Assembly (NCBI GenBank): GCA_016219275.1
Contig: JACRBM010000096.1
Span: 1 to 64,000 of the forward strand
From: Chloroflexota bacterium
GTDB lineage: Bacteria; Chloroflexota; Anaerolineae; UBA4142
DNA length: 64,000 nucleotides
Direction: 5' to 3'
Shown: in pieces, positions 9,072 to 17,812 of the stretch
Position numbering within the stretch: the first letter of the stretch is position 1
Layout: each line of letters starts with the position of its first letter
Made by a program: the position numbers and the translations under genes
Notes under the pieces: model-generated
Told to the model about the DNA's origin: nothing
Seen by the model: the letters and a program-made list of their open reading frames with translations, nothing else
The model's database searches: none

Positions 9072-10023
9072 CATTTCCTCCATTATAGCGCAAGCGCACC
9101 AAGCCGCGCCCGACCGTTTCATCGCCACCCAACTGCACGCGCGGCACGGCGTTGCACAGTGTCTTGACAAAACCGAGCACGTCCAAATTCTCACATCCAG
9201 CGCGCCGCGCCCGGCTCGCGAACAACGGCGCGTACAACACCGTATCGCTTGGCAAATGCTCTTCACTCCACAGCGCGCCCGATTCGACGGTTTTCGTTTC
9301 GCGCTTGAGTTTGATTCGATTGATCACTTCGGTTGCGTACTCGGTGAAATCGCGGAACGCATTGTCCGGCAAAACGACCAAACTCGTGGCGGCTTTGCCG
9401 CGCCAGAATTTGTATTCGTCGTTTTCATCCACAAACGGAAACGCATTGCCCGCGAACCACTTGCCCAATTCTTTTACCGCGTCGAGTAGACGCGCGGTAA
9501 AGGTAAACTCCTCGAGCGTAACCTGGTTGTCCGCGCTGACATCGTTGCCGGTCGCGACGAACGCTTCGTCCTCCTTTAAATCGCCGGGCAACAACGCGAA
9601 CTGCGTTTTGAATTTTTCAAACCCGCCCGCAAGTTTGGGATTGAGCGACGCGGCAGTTTGCAGATCGCGCTGAAAACGCGCGAGCGCAGTGCGCGAGGTC
9701 GTCCACGCAAACACGCCGAGAAGCGAACGCACCGGGAAAAGTAAAATCCGCGCGTCGCCCGGCGAAAACGCGCCGGCGTGCTCCGCCGCGCCGTTCGTTT
9801 CGGGACCGAACACGGCGAGCACTTGTTCTTTTTCCGCGTCGGTGGTCGCACGCGCCATTGCTTCGGCGCGCAGTTTGCCTTTCAAGCCGCTTGCCTGCAT
9901 CATCGGATAACCGGTGATGCGTTCGCGTTGCACCGGCAAATCTACCACGCCCAACCCGCTTCCACTGCCGGGGTGAAACGGCGTCTCCACATACAGATAC
10001 AACAACGCCGATGATTTAAACAT
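9046..10023 (-). CDS. cmr4: Type III-B backbone RAMP protein Cmr4 (Cas7-like, target RNA cleavage)
   Basis: The product is 325 residues. ATG 10023 has GGAGG 8 bases upstream and overlaps cmr3 by 8 bp. Family features are the N-terminal LYLYVETPFHPGSGSG, the ITGYPMMQASGLKGKLR glycine loop, ILLFPVRSLLGVFAW, and near the C-terminus VQLGGDETVGRGLVRL. Several Cmr4 copies form the filament and cleave bound target RNA at 6-nt intervals, using an aspartate in the thumb region; I cannot assign that residue with certainty. Confidence 0.95.
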   Translation of the reverse strand: MFKSSALLYLYVETPFHPGSGSGLGVVDLPVQRERITGYPMMQASGLKGKLRAEAMARATTDAEKEQVLAVFGPETNGAAEHAGAFSPGDARILLFPVRSLLGVFAWTTSRTALARFQRDLQTAASLNPKLAGGFEKFKTQFALLPGDLKEDEAFVATGNDVSADNQVTLEEFTFTARLLDAVKELGKWFAGNAFPFVDENDEYKFWRGKAATSLVVLPDNAFRDFTEYATEVINRIKLKRETKTVESGALWSEEHLPSDTVLYAPLFASRARRAGCENLDVLGFVKTLCNAVPRVQLGGDETVGRGLVRLRYNGGNDANPSTNA

Positions 10024-11116
10024 AGTCCCATCCTCCGAGAAATGTGATTCCGAATCCGAGCGCGCCGAGTGCGTCGTCCGTGATCGGCGCACGTTGTTTG
10101 ATTTGGTCGCGCGTGCCGCGCGCGAGTTTGCAGTACAGCACACTGCCGGCGGGAATGAAATTGCGAAGCGGCTTTTGCGTATTGTGTGCGACATCCCAGC
10201 CGCCGAGCGGTTGGGCGCGCGCAATCGCCGCGGCGATCAGTTCGATCTGCGCGCCGTGGAAAAAATTGTACGTTTTCCACGCGTTCAAATCCACCAACGC
10301 CGGCGTCGCGCAGTACACTTTGAAGCGCGGATCGAACGGCGCGTCGAGAGGCGCGAACGCGGGCGCGAGCGTTTCGTACCGCGCGCTTTTCAATTCGCCG
10401 CCGAGCGCGAGCGCGCCGGGCGCAGACACATCCGCCCCCGCGATTTCGACCGCGAGTCCCACATTTTCGCGCGCGCGCACCCACTCGATTTGAAACAAAT
10501 GCCCGCCGCCGTCGCCCTCACGCGGACATTTGCGGTCGCTGTCAATCCCGACGTGAAACCGGCTTTCGCGTTCGAACAGAAATTCGTCCGGCGTCGCGCG
10601 AAACGTTTCGCCGCGCAAGTAACGTCGCAATTCCGCTTCCGCCAACCAACCGGTCGCGGGTTTGCTCGCGCGCATCTCTTTTATCCAGAGTAACGGGTGA
10701 TCATTATCGGACGTGAATTGCACTTGCGTTTTGAGCGGTGCGGCGACGCGCAGAGCATCGCCCACTTGCATCACATCGGCAGGTATTGGAAAATAGCGCG
10801 TGATGTTTCCATCGCGCGCGTCGCGGCGCGCGACGGACAACGCGGTGAGCGCGAACGCGCCCAGGTCGCCGCCGTCGCCGTTCGCATCCGGCGGCTTGCC
10901 GATTTTCGCTTGCAACTCTTTCGCCTGGTCGGTCTGTCCCGCGAGGTACTCGGCGCGCGAAATGCCGGCGGCGGCAAAGTGAACTGCGCGCAACGCGCCG
11001 GCGACCGTGTGCGGACTCGGCGGAAAAAGCGTGCGCGCGCGATGATCCGCGCCAGCGGTGAACGGTCGTCCATCGCGAAACAACCACACGTCGGTCGGCT
11101 CGATAAACAGTCGCAT
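10016..11116 (-). CDS. cmr3: Type III-B protein Cmr3 (Cas5-like, binds the crRNA 5' tag)
   Basis: The product is 366 residues. ATG 11116 shares one base with the cmr2 stop (TAATG). The opening RLFIEPTDVWLFRDGRPF is the classic Cmr3 N-terminus, followed by LFPPSPHTVAGALRA. The C-terminus has the glycine-rich LGALGFGITFLGGWD. With Cmr2 it forms the foot of the complex and holds the crRNA 5' handle. Confidence 0.94.
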   Translation of the reverse strand: MRLFIEPTDVWLFRDGRPFTAGADHRARTLFPPSPHTVAGALRAVHFAAAGISRAEYLAGQTDQAKELQAKIGKPPDANGDGGDLGAFALTALSVARRDARDGNITRYFPIPADVMQVGDALRVAAPLKTQVQFTSDNDHPLLWIKEMRASKPATGWLAEAELRRYLRGETFRATPDEFLFERESRFHVGIDSDRKCPREGDGGGHLFQIEWVRARENVGLAVEIAGADVSAPGALALGGELKSARYETLAPAFAPLDAPFDPRFKVYCATPALVDLNAWKTYNFFHGAQIELIAAAIARAQPLGGWDVAHNTQKPLRNFIPAGSVLYCKLARGTRDQIKQRAPITDDALGALGFGITFLGGWDYV

Positions 11117-14094
11117 TATTCTTCGCCTCCTCCCTGCGCGAGGAATCGCGCAAGCAGTAGCCATTTGGCGAGTTCGACGATGCCGGACGCTGGCTCATTC
11201 GCCGCGTCCGGCGCGCGCGCGCGCCATTGTTCGAATAGCCAGCTCTGCCGCGGTGCATCGAGCGCGACCGCGAGCCGCGCGAGTTGCGGAGCGAGTGTGT
11301 TCGCTTGTTTGACGGCTTGCTCCGGTTCGAGCTGATCACCTTTGTGTCGTTTGAGCGCGCGCCGCAAGATCGCCTCCACCGCGTCCACCGGTTGATCGGT
11401 CAGCCCGCGCGCGAGATCGTAAACATCGTGCGCGATCTTGGCAGATAAATGATCGTCCGCGATGCGCGCGCGCAGACCGTCTATCCATTGCAAGGTGTCG
11501 AGCGGCGGTTGCTGTGGCTCATCGCCGCGTCCGTAGAAAAACTTCGCGCCGATGCGGAGTTCTTCGCCGGAACGTCGCAGAAAACGCACCGCGATCGCGT
11601 TGCGCCCGTACTCTTCTTTTGCCGATGCGAGCGCGTGGCGCGCGGCATCGAGCGCGGCATCGAGCGGTTGTAAATGGTGCGCGATCGCGATGCCGATGCT
11701 CGCGCTCGCCGTGGGTCCCATCGTCATCAACCAGGAATTTTTCCAGCGCACAAAGCCGGTGCGGTCCGGATCGGCAAACGTAACGGTCAGTTTGTCGTCC
11801 GCGCGCAATGCTTCGCCGCTAAAGAGTGCGCGCAGTTCGCGCGCCGTCGCGAGCGCGTGATCCACCGGCACGAACGCGAGCAGATCATCGCCGCCCGCGT
11901 ACACGACGCGACCAGGATGAATCTCTTCGATCACCCACCGCACACATTCGAGCGCGAAATCCGCGAGCGCGTGACTGATTGAAGTGTGCAATGCCGGGCT
12001 GAGGACGCGTTGCTGGGTCAACCACTGCGCCCACGCCGCGTCATTTTTCACGAACGGTGCGAGGCGTTCGACCGCGAGGGGATGCAAGGTTTGCGCGAAT
12101 CGCGGTGCGAGTTGTCCGCTGATCCATTTGCCCATCGCGTCGCCGTCGAGCGCGAGGATCGCGTAATACTTGGCGGGGCGCGCGATGCGCGCGTCATCGG
12201 CGGCGGCGGCGGCGGCGAGCAACGCGTTCAATTTCTCGCGCAGAGAATTGATCGTCGCGTCGGGTAATTGGATCGCGTAATCTTCCTCGACACGTTTTTG
12301 GGTGTACGATTCGCCAAACAACCAATCGCCGTCGTACTTGATCAGTTTTTCGGCGACGGCTTTTGAGCGCCCGAGTTCGCGCGCGCGTTTGGAGTTGAGC
12401 GGAATTGCGTTCGGCGCGGCAGTGCGCGGTATGTTTGCGCCGTCCAGCGCGGCGACAAAATTTTGCAACGCGTGATCAAGCGTGTCGTTCGTATCGAGTT
12501 GTGCGAACAGTTGATCGCGGAACGACGCGGTCGCGACCATGCTCGTCGAAGGAAAACCGGTGCGTTGCAAATCGTACTGATCGCGGAAGATGATCGAGTA
12601 AGCGAAACGTTTCGTCGCGCAGACGCCGCACAAGCGTTCGTGTCCATCCGGTTTGATCGTCGCGTAATTGCTTCGCAGAGGATGCTGTTGGTTGTCGTCC
12701 AATGCGCGCAACTTATCCGCGACGGTTTTCCAAAATTCTTTTTCGCCGAGCGCGTCCGAACGAATCGCCGCGCGAATCCCGCACACGGTGCACTTGGGTC
12801 CTTTTTCTTCGATAGGCGCAACCGCGCGGCGCAGTTTGCGCGCGTCCAAGCCGCGTTGCGCGAGCAGATGCAGATGTCCGTACACCGTGCCGAGATTGAT
12901 CATATTCGGCGCGGTCGCGCGATACGTTTCGAGAATCGCGTTGAATGCCCAGCCCGGCGGCGGATCGAGCAGATCGCGCACTTGCGCCTTTGATTTTTCA
13001 ACCGTGTCGTGCCACGCGTGCGCGCTCCAATACACTTGCGGAAATTGCGCGGCGTGATTGTCCCACAAGTTGATCCATTCCTGGTTCACATTCGCGCCAA
13101 CGAGTTGCGCGAGCGCGTCGCGCACGCGGTCAACCAAACTGGTCCACGCGGCGACGATTTCTTTTTGCACCTGCTCGCCGATGGCTTGAGCGTCGCCGGC
13201 AGGCACGAGCGCGACGAATTTGTTCGGCAGGGTCGCCATTGTCAGATTGCCGGGCGTAATGCCGGGAATCTGCTTGTCGTTGGCAAGCCAGTGATCTACG
13301 AGCGGTTGCCCGCGCAATGCCGGGTAAAGGATTGCGTCGGGACCGTACGTTTCCGCGAGCACGCGCATCCCGCGCCACGCGAGGTACGCGAGAATGTAAC
13401 TGCCCATCCACAAATCCTGGGTGCGTCGCGCGGTCGCGATAAATTCCTGCGCGCCGGCGAGGTTGAAGACGAGGAGCGCGGGATGCGGCAACGCGCTCGC
13501 GACCGCCGCCGTCGCATCGAGGTGTTGCGCGAGCGGATGATCGCAGATGCGTGTGTCCGCCGGCAGAAGTAGCCATTCGCGTTTCAATTCGTCCGGCAAC
13601 TGATTGGCGATGGTCTGGTGCAAATTGCGCCACGTCCAGAGATAGCGCGTGTGTTCATCGGGAGATGGCGGCGCGGCGTTCACTGCGTTTTGCATCGCGG
13701 TTGGAATGATGTGATGCGCGTCCGTCGCGCGCAGTTCGTTCAAAAACAGCAATCGCCCGGAGAGGGGATGACGCACGAATGGCGCGGCGTGATATTCTGT
13801 CGGCTCGACGCGCACCTCGCGCGCAAACGCGGCGCGATCCATTGCGGTTGCAATCTGATCGGCTGATTTAACCAGTTGCCATTCGTTGATCTGGTCAAGT
13901 GCGCGTCTAAATTGGTTGCTTGATAGCCCTGCCAATGTCGCCGCGTCGTTTTGGAAAATTTCGCGAAAGCGCGCATCTCCCAACAGAACGTTGAGGAATT
14001 GCATCGTGCGTTGTTCGTGGTGTTGCAAACCCAAGACTTTATCCGGCGGATCGTGCAACAGCGCGATGATTTTGGTTGCCCAAGCGGTGTTCAT
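11116..14094 (-). CDS. cmr2: Cmr2/Cas10: HD plus GGDD cyclase subunit
   Basis: The product is 992 residues. The N-terminus has LLHDPPDK (His14-Asp15), the start of the HD domain, with a further ICDHPLAQHLD segment near residue 185. A zinc-finger region has Cys435/Cys438 and Cys489/Cys492 (CTVCG and CGVC). The second palm carries an intact GGDD at residues 734-737 in VVYAGGDDLLAF. In this family GGDD makes cyclic oligoadenylate when the complex binds target RNA, so signalling is predicted here. The start overlaps cmr1 by 4 bp (ATGA). No CARF-domain receiver is seen in the window, which is odd for a signalling Cas10. Confidence 0.95.
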   Translation of the reverse strand: MNTAWATKIIALLHDPPDKVLGLQHHEQRTMQFLNVLLGDARFREIFQNDAATLAGLSSNQFRRALDQINEWQLVKSADQIATAMDRAAFAREVRVEPTEYHAAPFVRHPLSGRLLFLNELRATDAHHIIPTAMQNAVNAAPPSPDEHTRYLWTWRNLHQTIANQLPDELKREWLLLPADTRICDHPLAQHLDATAAVASALPHPALLVFNLAGAQEFIATARRTQDLWMGSYILAYLAWRGMRVLAETYGPDAILYPALRGQPLVDHWLANDKQIPGITPGNLTMATLPNKFVALVPAGDAQAIGEQVQKEIVAAWTSLVDRVRDALAQLVGANVNQEWINLWDNHAAQFPQVYWSAHAWHDTVEKSKAQVRDLLDPPPGWAFNAILETYRATAPNMINLGTVYGHLHLLAQRGLDARKLRRAVAPIEEKGPKCTVCGIRAAIRSDALGEKEFWKTVADKLRALDDNQQHPLRSNYATIKPDGHERLCGVCATKRFAYSIIFRDQYDLQRTGFPSTSMVATASFRDQLFAQLDTNDTLDHALQNFVAALDGANIPRTAAPNAIPLNSKRARELGRSKAVAEKLIKYDGDWLFGESYTQKRVEEDYAIQLPDATINSLREKLNALLAAAAAADDARIARPAKYYAILALDGDAMGKWISGQLAPRFAQTLHPLAVERLAPFVKNDAAWAQWLTQQRVLSPALHTSISHALADFALECVRWVIEEIHPGRVVYAGGDDLLAFVPVDHALATARELRALFSGEALRADDKLTVTFADPDRTGFVRWKNSWLMTMGPTASASIGIAIAHHLQPLDAALDAARHALASAKEEYGRNAIAVRFLRRSGEELRIGAKFFYGRGDEPQQPPLDTLQWIDGLRARIADDHLSAKIAHDVYDLARGLTDQPVDAVEAILRRALKRHKGDQLEPEQAVKQANTLAPQLARLAVALDAPRQSWLFEQWRARAPDAANEPASGIVELAKWLLLARFLAQGGGEE

Positions 14095-15374
14095 CGAAAA
14101 TCCACCTCCGTGGTATTGCCGAGCGACGCGATGAAATCATCAATCAAGTTGAGTGATGGCGTGTTGGCAAAAACCGCATTGCCCTCGCGACGCAATTTTA
14201 ATTTTTCGGGGCGGCTTCTGCCTTCACGTTCAAGCATACCCAGCAAACGCGCTTTGAAATAAACCAGGACAATGACGAACTGTCCATTCGCCAAACGCGT
14301 CAATCGAAAACTCAATGGCGAAGCGCGGCGTTCGTGTGTTTCGCCTTCGAGCGTGCCGGTCGCTTCTTTGCGCGCTTGACGATTGGCTTTGCGGGACGCC
14401 TCTTGCTCACTCATTCCTTCTTTCAAAAATTGTTGGTACAAATGCGCTTGGTATTCCTGTTGGAGTGACCGATAATAAAATACGATCGGCAGACCGAACG
14501 CGGCGCGTTGAACTGGGTCAAGCGAATCGCTCTGCATGTCCACTGCGGCTTTGACCGTTGCATAATCAGATTCAGGTTTGCGACTGCGAAAATTTTTAAA
14601 CGCTTGCCCGATCGCTTCGAGCGCGGTTTGCCAATTTGGAAACGGCGCGCGATTCCACACGCGAATCGAACAGGTTTGCGGATGCAAAATATCGAACGCG
14701 GGCAGAGCGGCGATTTCGTTTTGATCGCACCACGCATTGCAGCGCAGTGCGGCGCGACACTGGTGGATGCCATCGGCGAGTTCGCGTTGCAATTCCGCCG
14801 CGGTGTGTGCGCGCGTTTCCCACGCCGGCAAGCCGCTTGGTATTTGCGTGGGATCGGTGGGATGAAGCGCGAGGTTGCCGCCGCCGCGACGCGCGCGCGC
14901 GCCCAGTCCGCCCAGGTGCGTCAACAACCACAGTGCCGCGAGCGATGCGCGCATCATCGTTTCATCATCGGTTTGATTTTGCCTTGGCACGCGACGCGTT
15001 TGTAGTTCAAGTGAAAAGGTTTTTCCGTTCGGCAAAAACGCCTGACGCTTTTGCCGCAAGACCGACCAGAACATGTACGCCGCGCCGCCGGGATCGCCTT
15101 CACGCGCGGGTGGTGTGACCGGCGGCGATTCGGCGGTCAAATTACCGGCGAGTTTGACGAGGATGCGCGACGCGGCGGTTGTGTCGCCAAACAGATCGCC
15201 TTCGGCGTGTTGCAGAGCGCGCACGTCGTCGCCATGAATGCCGGCGTAGAGCGCGCGATACCAAAAGCGCAGTGCGCCGCGCACCGACGCCGGGCGCAGT
15301 TCAACATCTTGATCTTGATCCGCGCCGCCGAGAAAAAGCGGGGTCAAAGTTTCAAGTGTGAAGTTCAGATGCAT
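14091..15374 (-). CDS. cmr1: Type III-B RAMP protein Cmr1
   Basis: The product is 427 residues. The N-terminus FTLETLTPLFLGGADQD and ELRPASVRGALRFWYRAL are diagnostic for Cmr1. A second glycine-rich stretch, HLGGLGARARRGGGNL, follows near residue 160. ATG 15374 has GGAGG 4 bases upstream and lies inside the end of the DUF4062 gene (23-bp overlap). Cmr1 sits at the head of the Cmr complex with Cmr6 and takes part in target binding. Confidence 0.94.
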   Translation of the reverse strand: MHLNFTLETLTPLFLGGADQDQDVELRPASVRGALRFWYRALYAGIHGDDVRALQHAEGDLFGDTTAASRILVKLAGNLTAESPPVTPPAREGDPGGAAYMFWSVLRQKRQAFLPNGKTFSLELQTRRVPRQNQTDDETMMRASLAALWLLTHLGGLGARARRGGGNLALHPTDPTQIPSGLPAWETRAHTAAELQRELADGIHQCRAALRCNAWCDQNEIAALPAFDILHPQTCSIRVWNRAPFPNWQTALEAIGQAFKNFRSRKPESDYATVKAAVDMQSDSLDPVQRAAFGLPIVFYYRSLQQEYQAHLYQQFLKEGMSEQEASRKANRQARKEATGTLEGETHERRASPLSFRLTRLANGQFVIVLVYFKARLLGMLEREGRSRPEKLKLRREGNAVFANTPSLNLIDDFIASLGNTTEVDFR

Positions 15375-16485
15375 GTTGCCTCCGTCTAACTTGTACCAAT
15401 TTGAGTATTTTTACAATTTGTTCCGCTTGGTCGCTCAATCCAATTTCTTCTGAGTATTCTTTGGCACGATTCAAATTTTCTCTTTCGATTTCGTATCCTT
15501 CTATCACTATTTCTTCCACATCCTCATCGGCAATTGTCTCTGAACCCCCATCTGTTGCCAAAGGTTTATCCTTTTCTGATGTCTCGTTGGAATCCGGATC
15601 AGATTCTTCAGTGACATACTTTTCGCGTGTAACTATTTTGGAGGAAAGGTAGTCGAAATAATAACGAACGAAGCGCTCCAGTTTTTCACGGCGAGTTTTC
15701 CCACGCAGGGTTTCTTGCACTAGAGATACTAAAGAATCTCTTACACACACCCGGGTATCATCGGTATCATCGTATTGGATCCAATCTGATGTCACAAGAG
15801 TCGTCAACGGCCTGTAAATTTCATTTTTGTTTGTACACCCAGATACAACAACAAGCGCATCAAAAGATGCGTTTGGTTCAAACAGCACGATGGACTGAAG
15901 CAAATTCTTCGCGCGCAATTCCAACGTCTGTAGATCTTGATAGGATTTGGTGGGGGTTTGGGTTCGCGGATATCGCTTTTCGACGAACTTCGCCAAGTCT
16001 TGAACAACAAGTTGTTCAAGTTGCTCTGGCGTAGTGAACCGGGCATTGGTGTGGTTAGCATCCAATAGCCGCTTGAAATCTGATAACTTTTTATATTTGT
16101 CCGGATCTCGGTCAACAATAATATCCAGTGCCATGTCTTTCATATACACATGGATTTCGTCGACTTGATTGAACGCGGATCGATACTCCAACTCAGTCAT
16201 TCCATAACCGGTGATTGTATCAATACTTCCATAGCGTTCCGCGATAATTCCGATGTAATAGTTACAACGACGCAACTCAGCGAGCATTACTTCTCTGGGA
16301 GGTGGGGTTTGACTACCAAAAAATTCCATCCCGGTAAAATCAAAAGGTATTCCCAAAGCCAGAAACATTGGCTTTTCAATATGCAAAGCATGAATCACGG
16401 TTGCACGTTCTTTTCTTAGATCTTCCCAGGTTGAACTAAGAAAAATCCGCAATGGCTGGGGAGACACGATTAGGTGAATTGTCAT
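15352..16485 (-). CDS. DUF4062 protein, candidate ancillary effector of the Cmr operon
   Basis: The product is 377 residues. ATG 16485 with AGGGG 4 bases upstream is preferred over a TTG 18 bases earlier that overlaps the previous stop. Residues about 10-110 form a DUF4062 domain: LRIFLSSTWEDLRKERATVI, then RRCNYYIGIIAERYG and GYGMTELEYRSA. DUF4062 is regarded as related to the TIR fold and often precedes other signalling modules. The rest is an unassigned helical region with an acidic, Ser/Glu/Asp-rich stretch around residues 300-340. It overlaps cmr1 by 23 bp, so it is an integral part of the operon. A defence effector or sensor role is inferred; enzymatic activity is unproven. Confidence 0.75.
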   Translation of the reverse strand: MTIHLIVSPQPLRIFLSSTWEDLRKERATVIHALHIEKPMFLALGIPFDFTGMEFFGSQTPPPREVMLAELRRCNYYIGIIAERYGSIDTITGYGMTELEYRSAFNQVDEIHVYMKDMALDIIVDRDPDKYKKLSDFKRLLDANHTNARFTTPEQLEQLVVQDLAKFVEKRYPRTQTPTKSYQDLQTLELRAKNLLQSIVLFEPNASFDALVVVSGCTNKNEIYRPLTTLVTSDWIQYDDTDDTRVCVRDSLVSLVQETLRGKTRREKLERFVRYYFDYLSSKIVTREKYVTEESDPDSNETSEKDKPLATDGGSETIADEDVEEIVIEGYEIERENLNRAKEYSEEIGLSDQAEQIVKILKLVQVRRRQHASELHT

Positions 16486-16499
16486 AGTACCCCTGTTTA

Positions 16500-17624
16500 T
16501 CAAGCGCGTTTCAGCATCGGGTCGCCGAAATACAGGCGCACCTGATCAATCGCATCCAACGCATCGGCATCCGTCATCTGCCGGCGCGCGCTCCACGATT
16601 GATATGCCGCATCCGTTTTGCCGTACAATCGTCCGGCGAGTCCCGCGCCTTTTTTCGCGAGTTGATCCATCGCCACGGGCATCACTTGATTCGCTTCAAT
16701 TATGGCGGCGGCGTGACGCATCAAGCCCATCACCATTTCAGTTTGCAGAGACAGGAGCGCAAGATTGCGATGATAGCACGACAGTTTGTGCGTGCGCTTT
16801 TTCGCGAGGCCGAACAAACCCGGAAACCACAATGCGCGTCCGCGCGCCAAGCCGTAGAGCAGATGTCCGTCCGCCGTGTAGCGCGTCTTGAGTTTGGCTT
16901 CATCTAAATTGTGCAGAGCATCGGTTTGCCAGGTCGCGTGCCAACTGCACAACCCTTCGAGCGCGCGATGCACCGCGCCATTGGGTGAATTCGCGATGGA
17001 AGCGTCTCCACCATCGCCTTTGATGATCGTTACCAGTGTAAATGGTTTGCCGGGACGCGTGCCTTGCACCGCGCCTGCGCCTAACGCCATCTCGCGCAAA
17101 CGATCCAGCGCGTGCGCGGCGATCACATCGAGCGGCGCGCTCATCGCCGAACCGTCGCGCCAGGTCACATTATAAATTCCGGTCGCGCGCGCATCTTGCG
17201 CCGTATCCACCGCGAGATCCAGGGTTGCATCCTCCTGGGTGAGCGAGACGGTAACCAGGAACGCGATGCCGTGCGCGAAGAAAAATCCTTCTGCGCTCGC
17301 GCGTCCGTTCAGCCAATCGGCGCGGATTTTTGCAATGTTGGTGTGGAACGGCGCGAGATAATCCCACGCGAGATTGCCTTTGACGTTTGCCGGTTCGACA
17401 TTGCCGAAATAGTGGTACCAAAAGTGATGGCGTCCCTTGCCTTTTTGCAAAGGCCATGGCGGTTCCCACGCACTCGCACCTTCAATCGCCTTTTCAAACT
17501 CAGCCGCGTATTTTGTTTTCTGTCCCAGAAAAGCCATCGGCGCGGTTGCACCGGCAGGAGTCAAGAGAGTCGGATATGTTTCCGTCCAAATCAACGCGAC
17601 GCGAATTTCGTTCAAAGTGACCAT
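16500..17624 (-). CDS. Unrecognised protein, first gene of the cmr operon
   Basis: The product is 374 residues. ATG 17624 lies 9 bases after AGGAAGG. I recognise no family. Visible features are a WEPPWPLQKGKGRHHFWYHYF segment near residue 55 (long aromatic/basic run), a beta-rich middle containing FFFAHGIAFLVTVSL, and a helical C-terminus (residues ~270-374). There is no signal peptide, membrane segment or P-loop. The next gene begins 14 bp beyond its stop, so it is the leader cistron of the type III-B operon. It may act with the DUF4062 protein as an ancillary or signalling component. Confidence 0.7.
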   Translation of the reverse strand: MVTLNEIRVALIWTETYPTLLTPAGATAPMAFLGQKTKYAAEFEKAIEGASAWEPPWPLQKGKGRHHFWYHYFGNVEPANVKGNLAWDYLAPFHTNIAKIRADWLNGRASAEGFFFAHGIAFLVTVSLTQEDATLDLAVDTAQDARATGIYNVTWRDGSAMSAPLDVIAAHALDRLREMALGAGAVQGTRPGKPFTLVTIIKGDGGDASIANSPNGAVHRALEGLCSWHATWQTDALHNLDEAKLKTRYTADGHLLYGLARGRALWFPGLFGLAKKRTHKLSCYHRNLALLSLQTEMVMGLMRHAAAIIEANQVMPVAMDQLAKKGAGLAGRLYGKTDAAYQSWSARRQMTDADALDAIDQVRLYFGDPMLKRA

Positions 17625-17812
17625 TGACGCCAACCTTCCTTTTGGTTATACTATGGGCGACTTTGTAAGAAGCATCTGCCCATCGGCGGAGTGTACCGAC
17701 AGGTACGCGCGCAAGTGCCTTGTGCATCTTCCGCTCTTACTTGCAAGTGCCGTCCCCAGGGGACAGCACACAAACATCGAGTTGGCGGTTCGGTCACGAG
17801 CCGCCAATTTTT

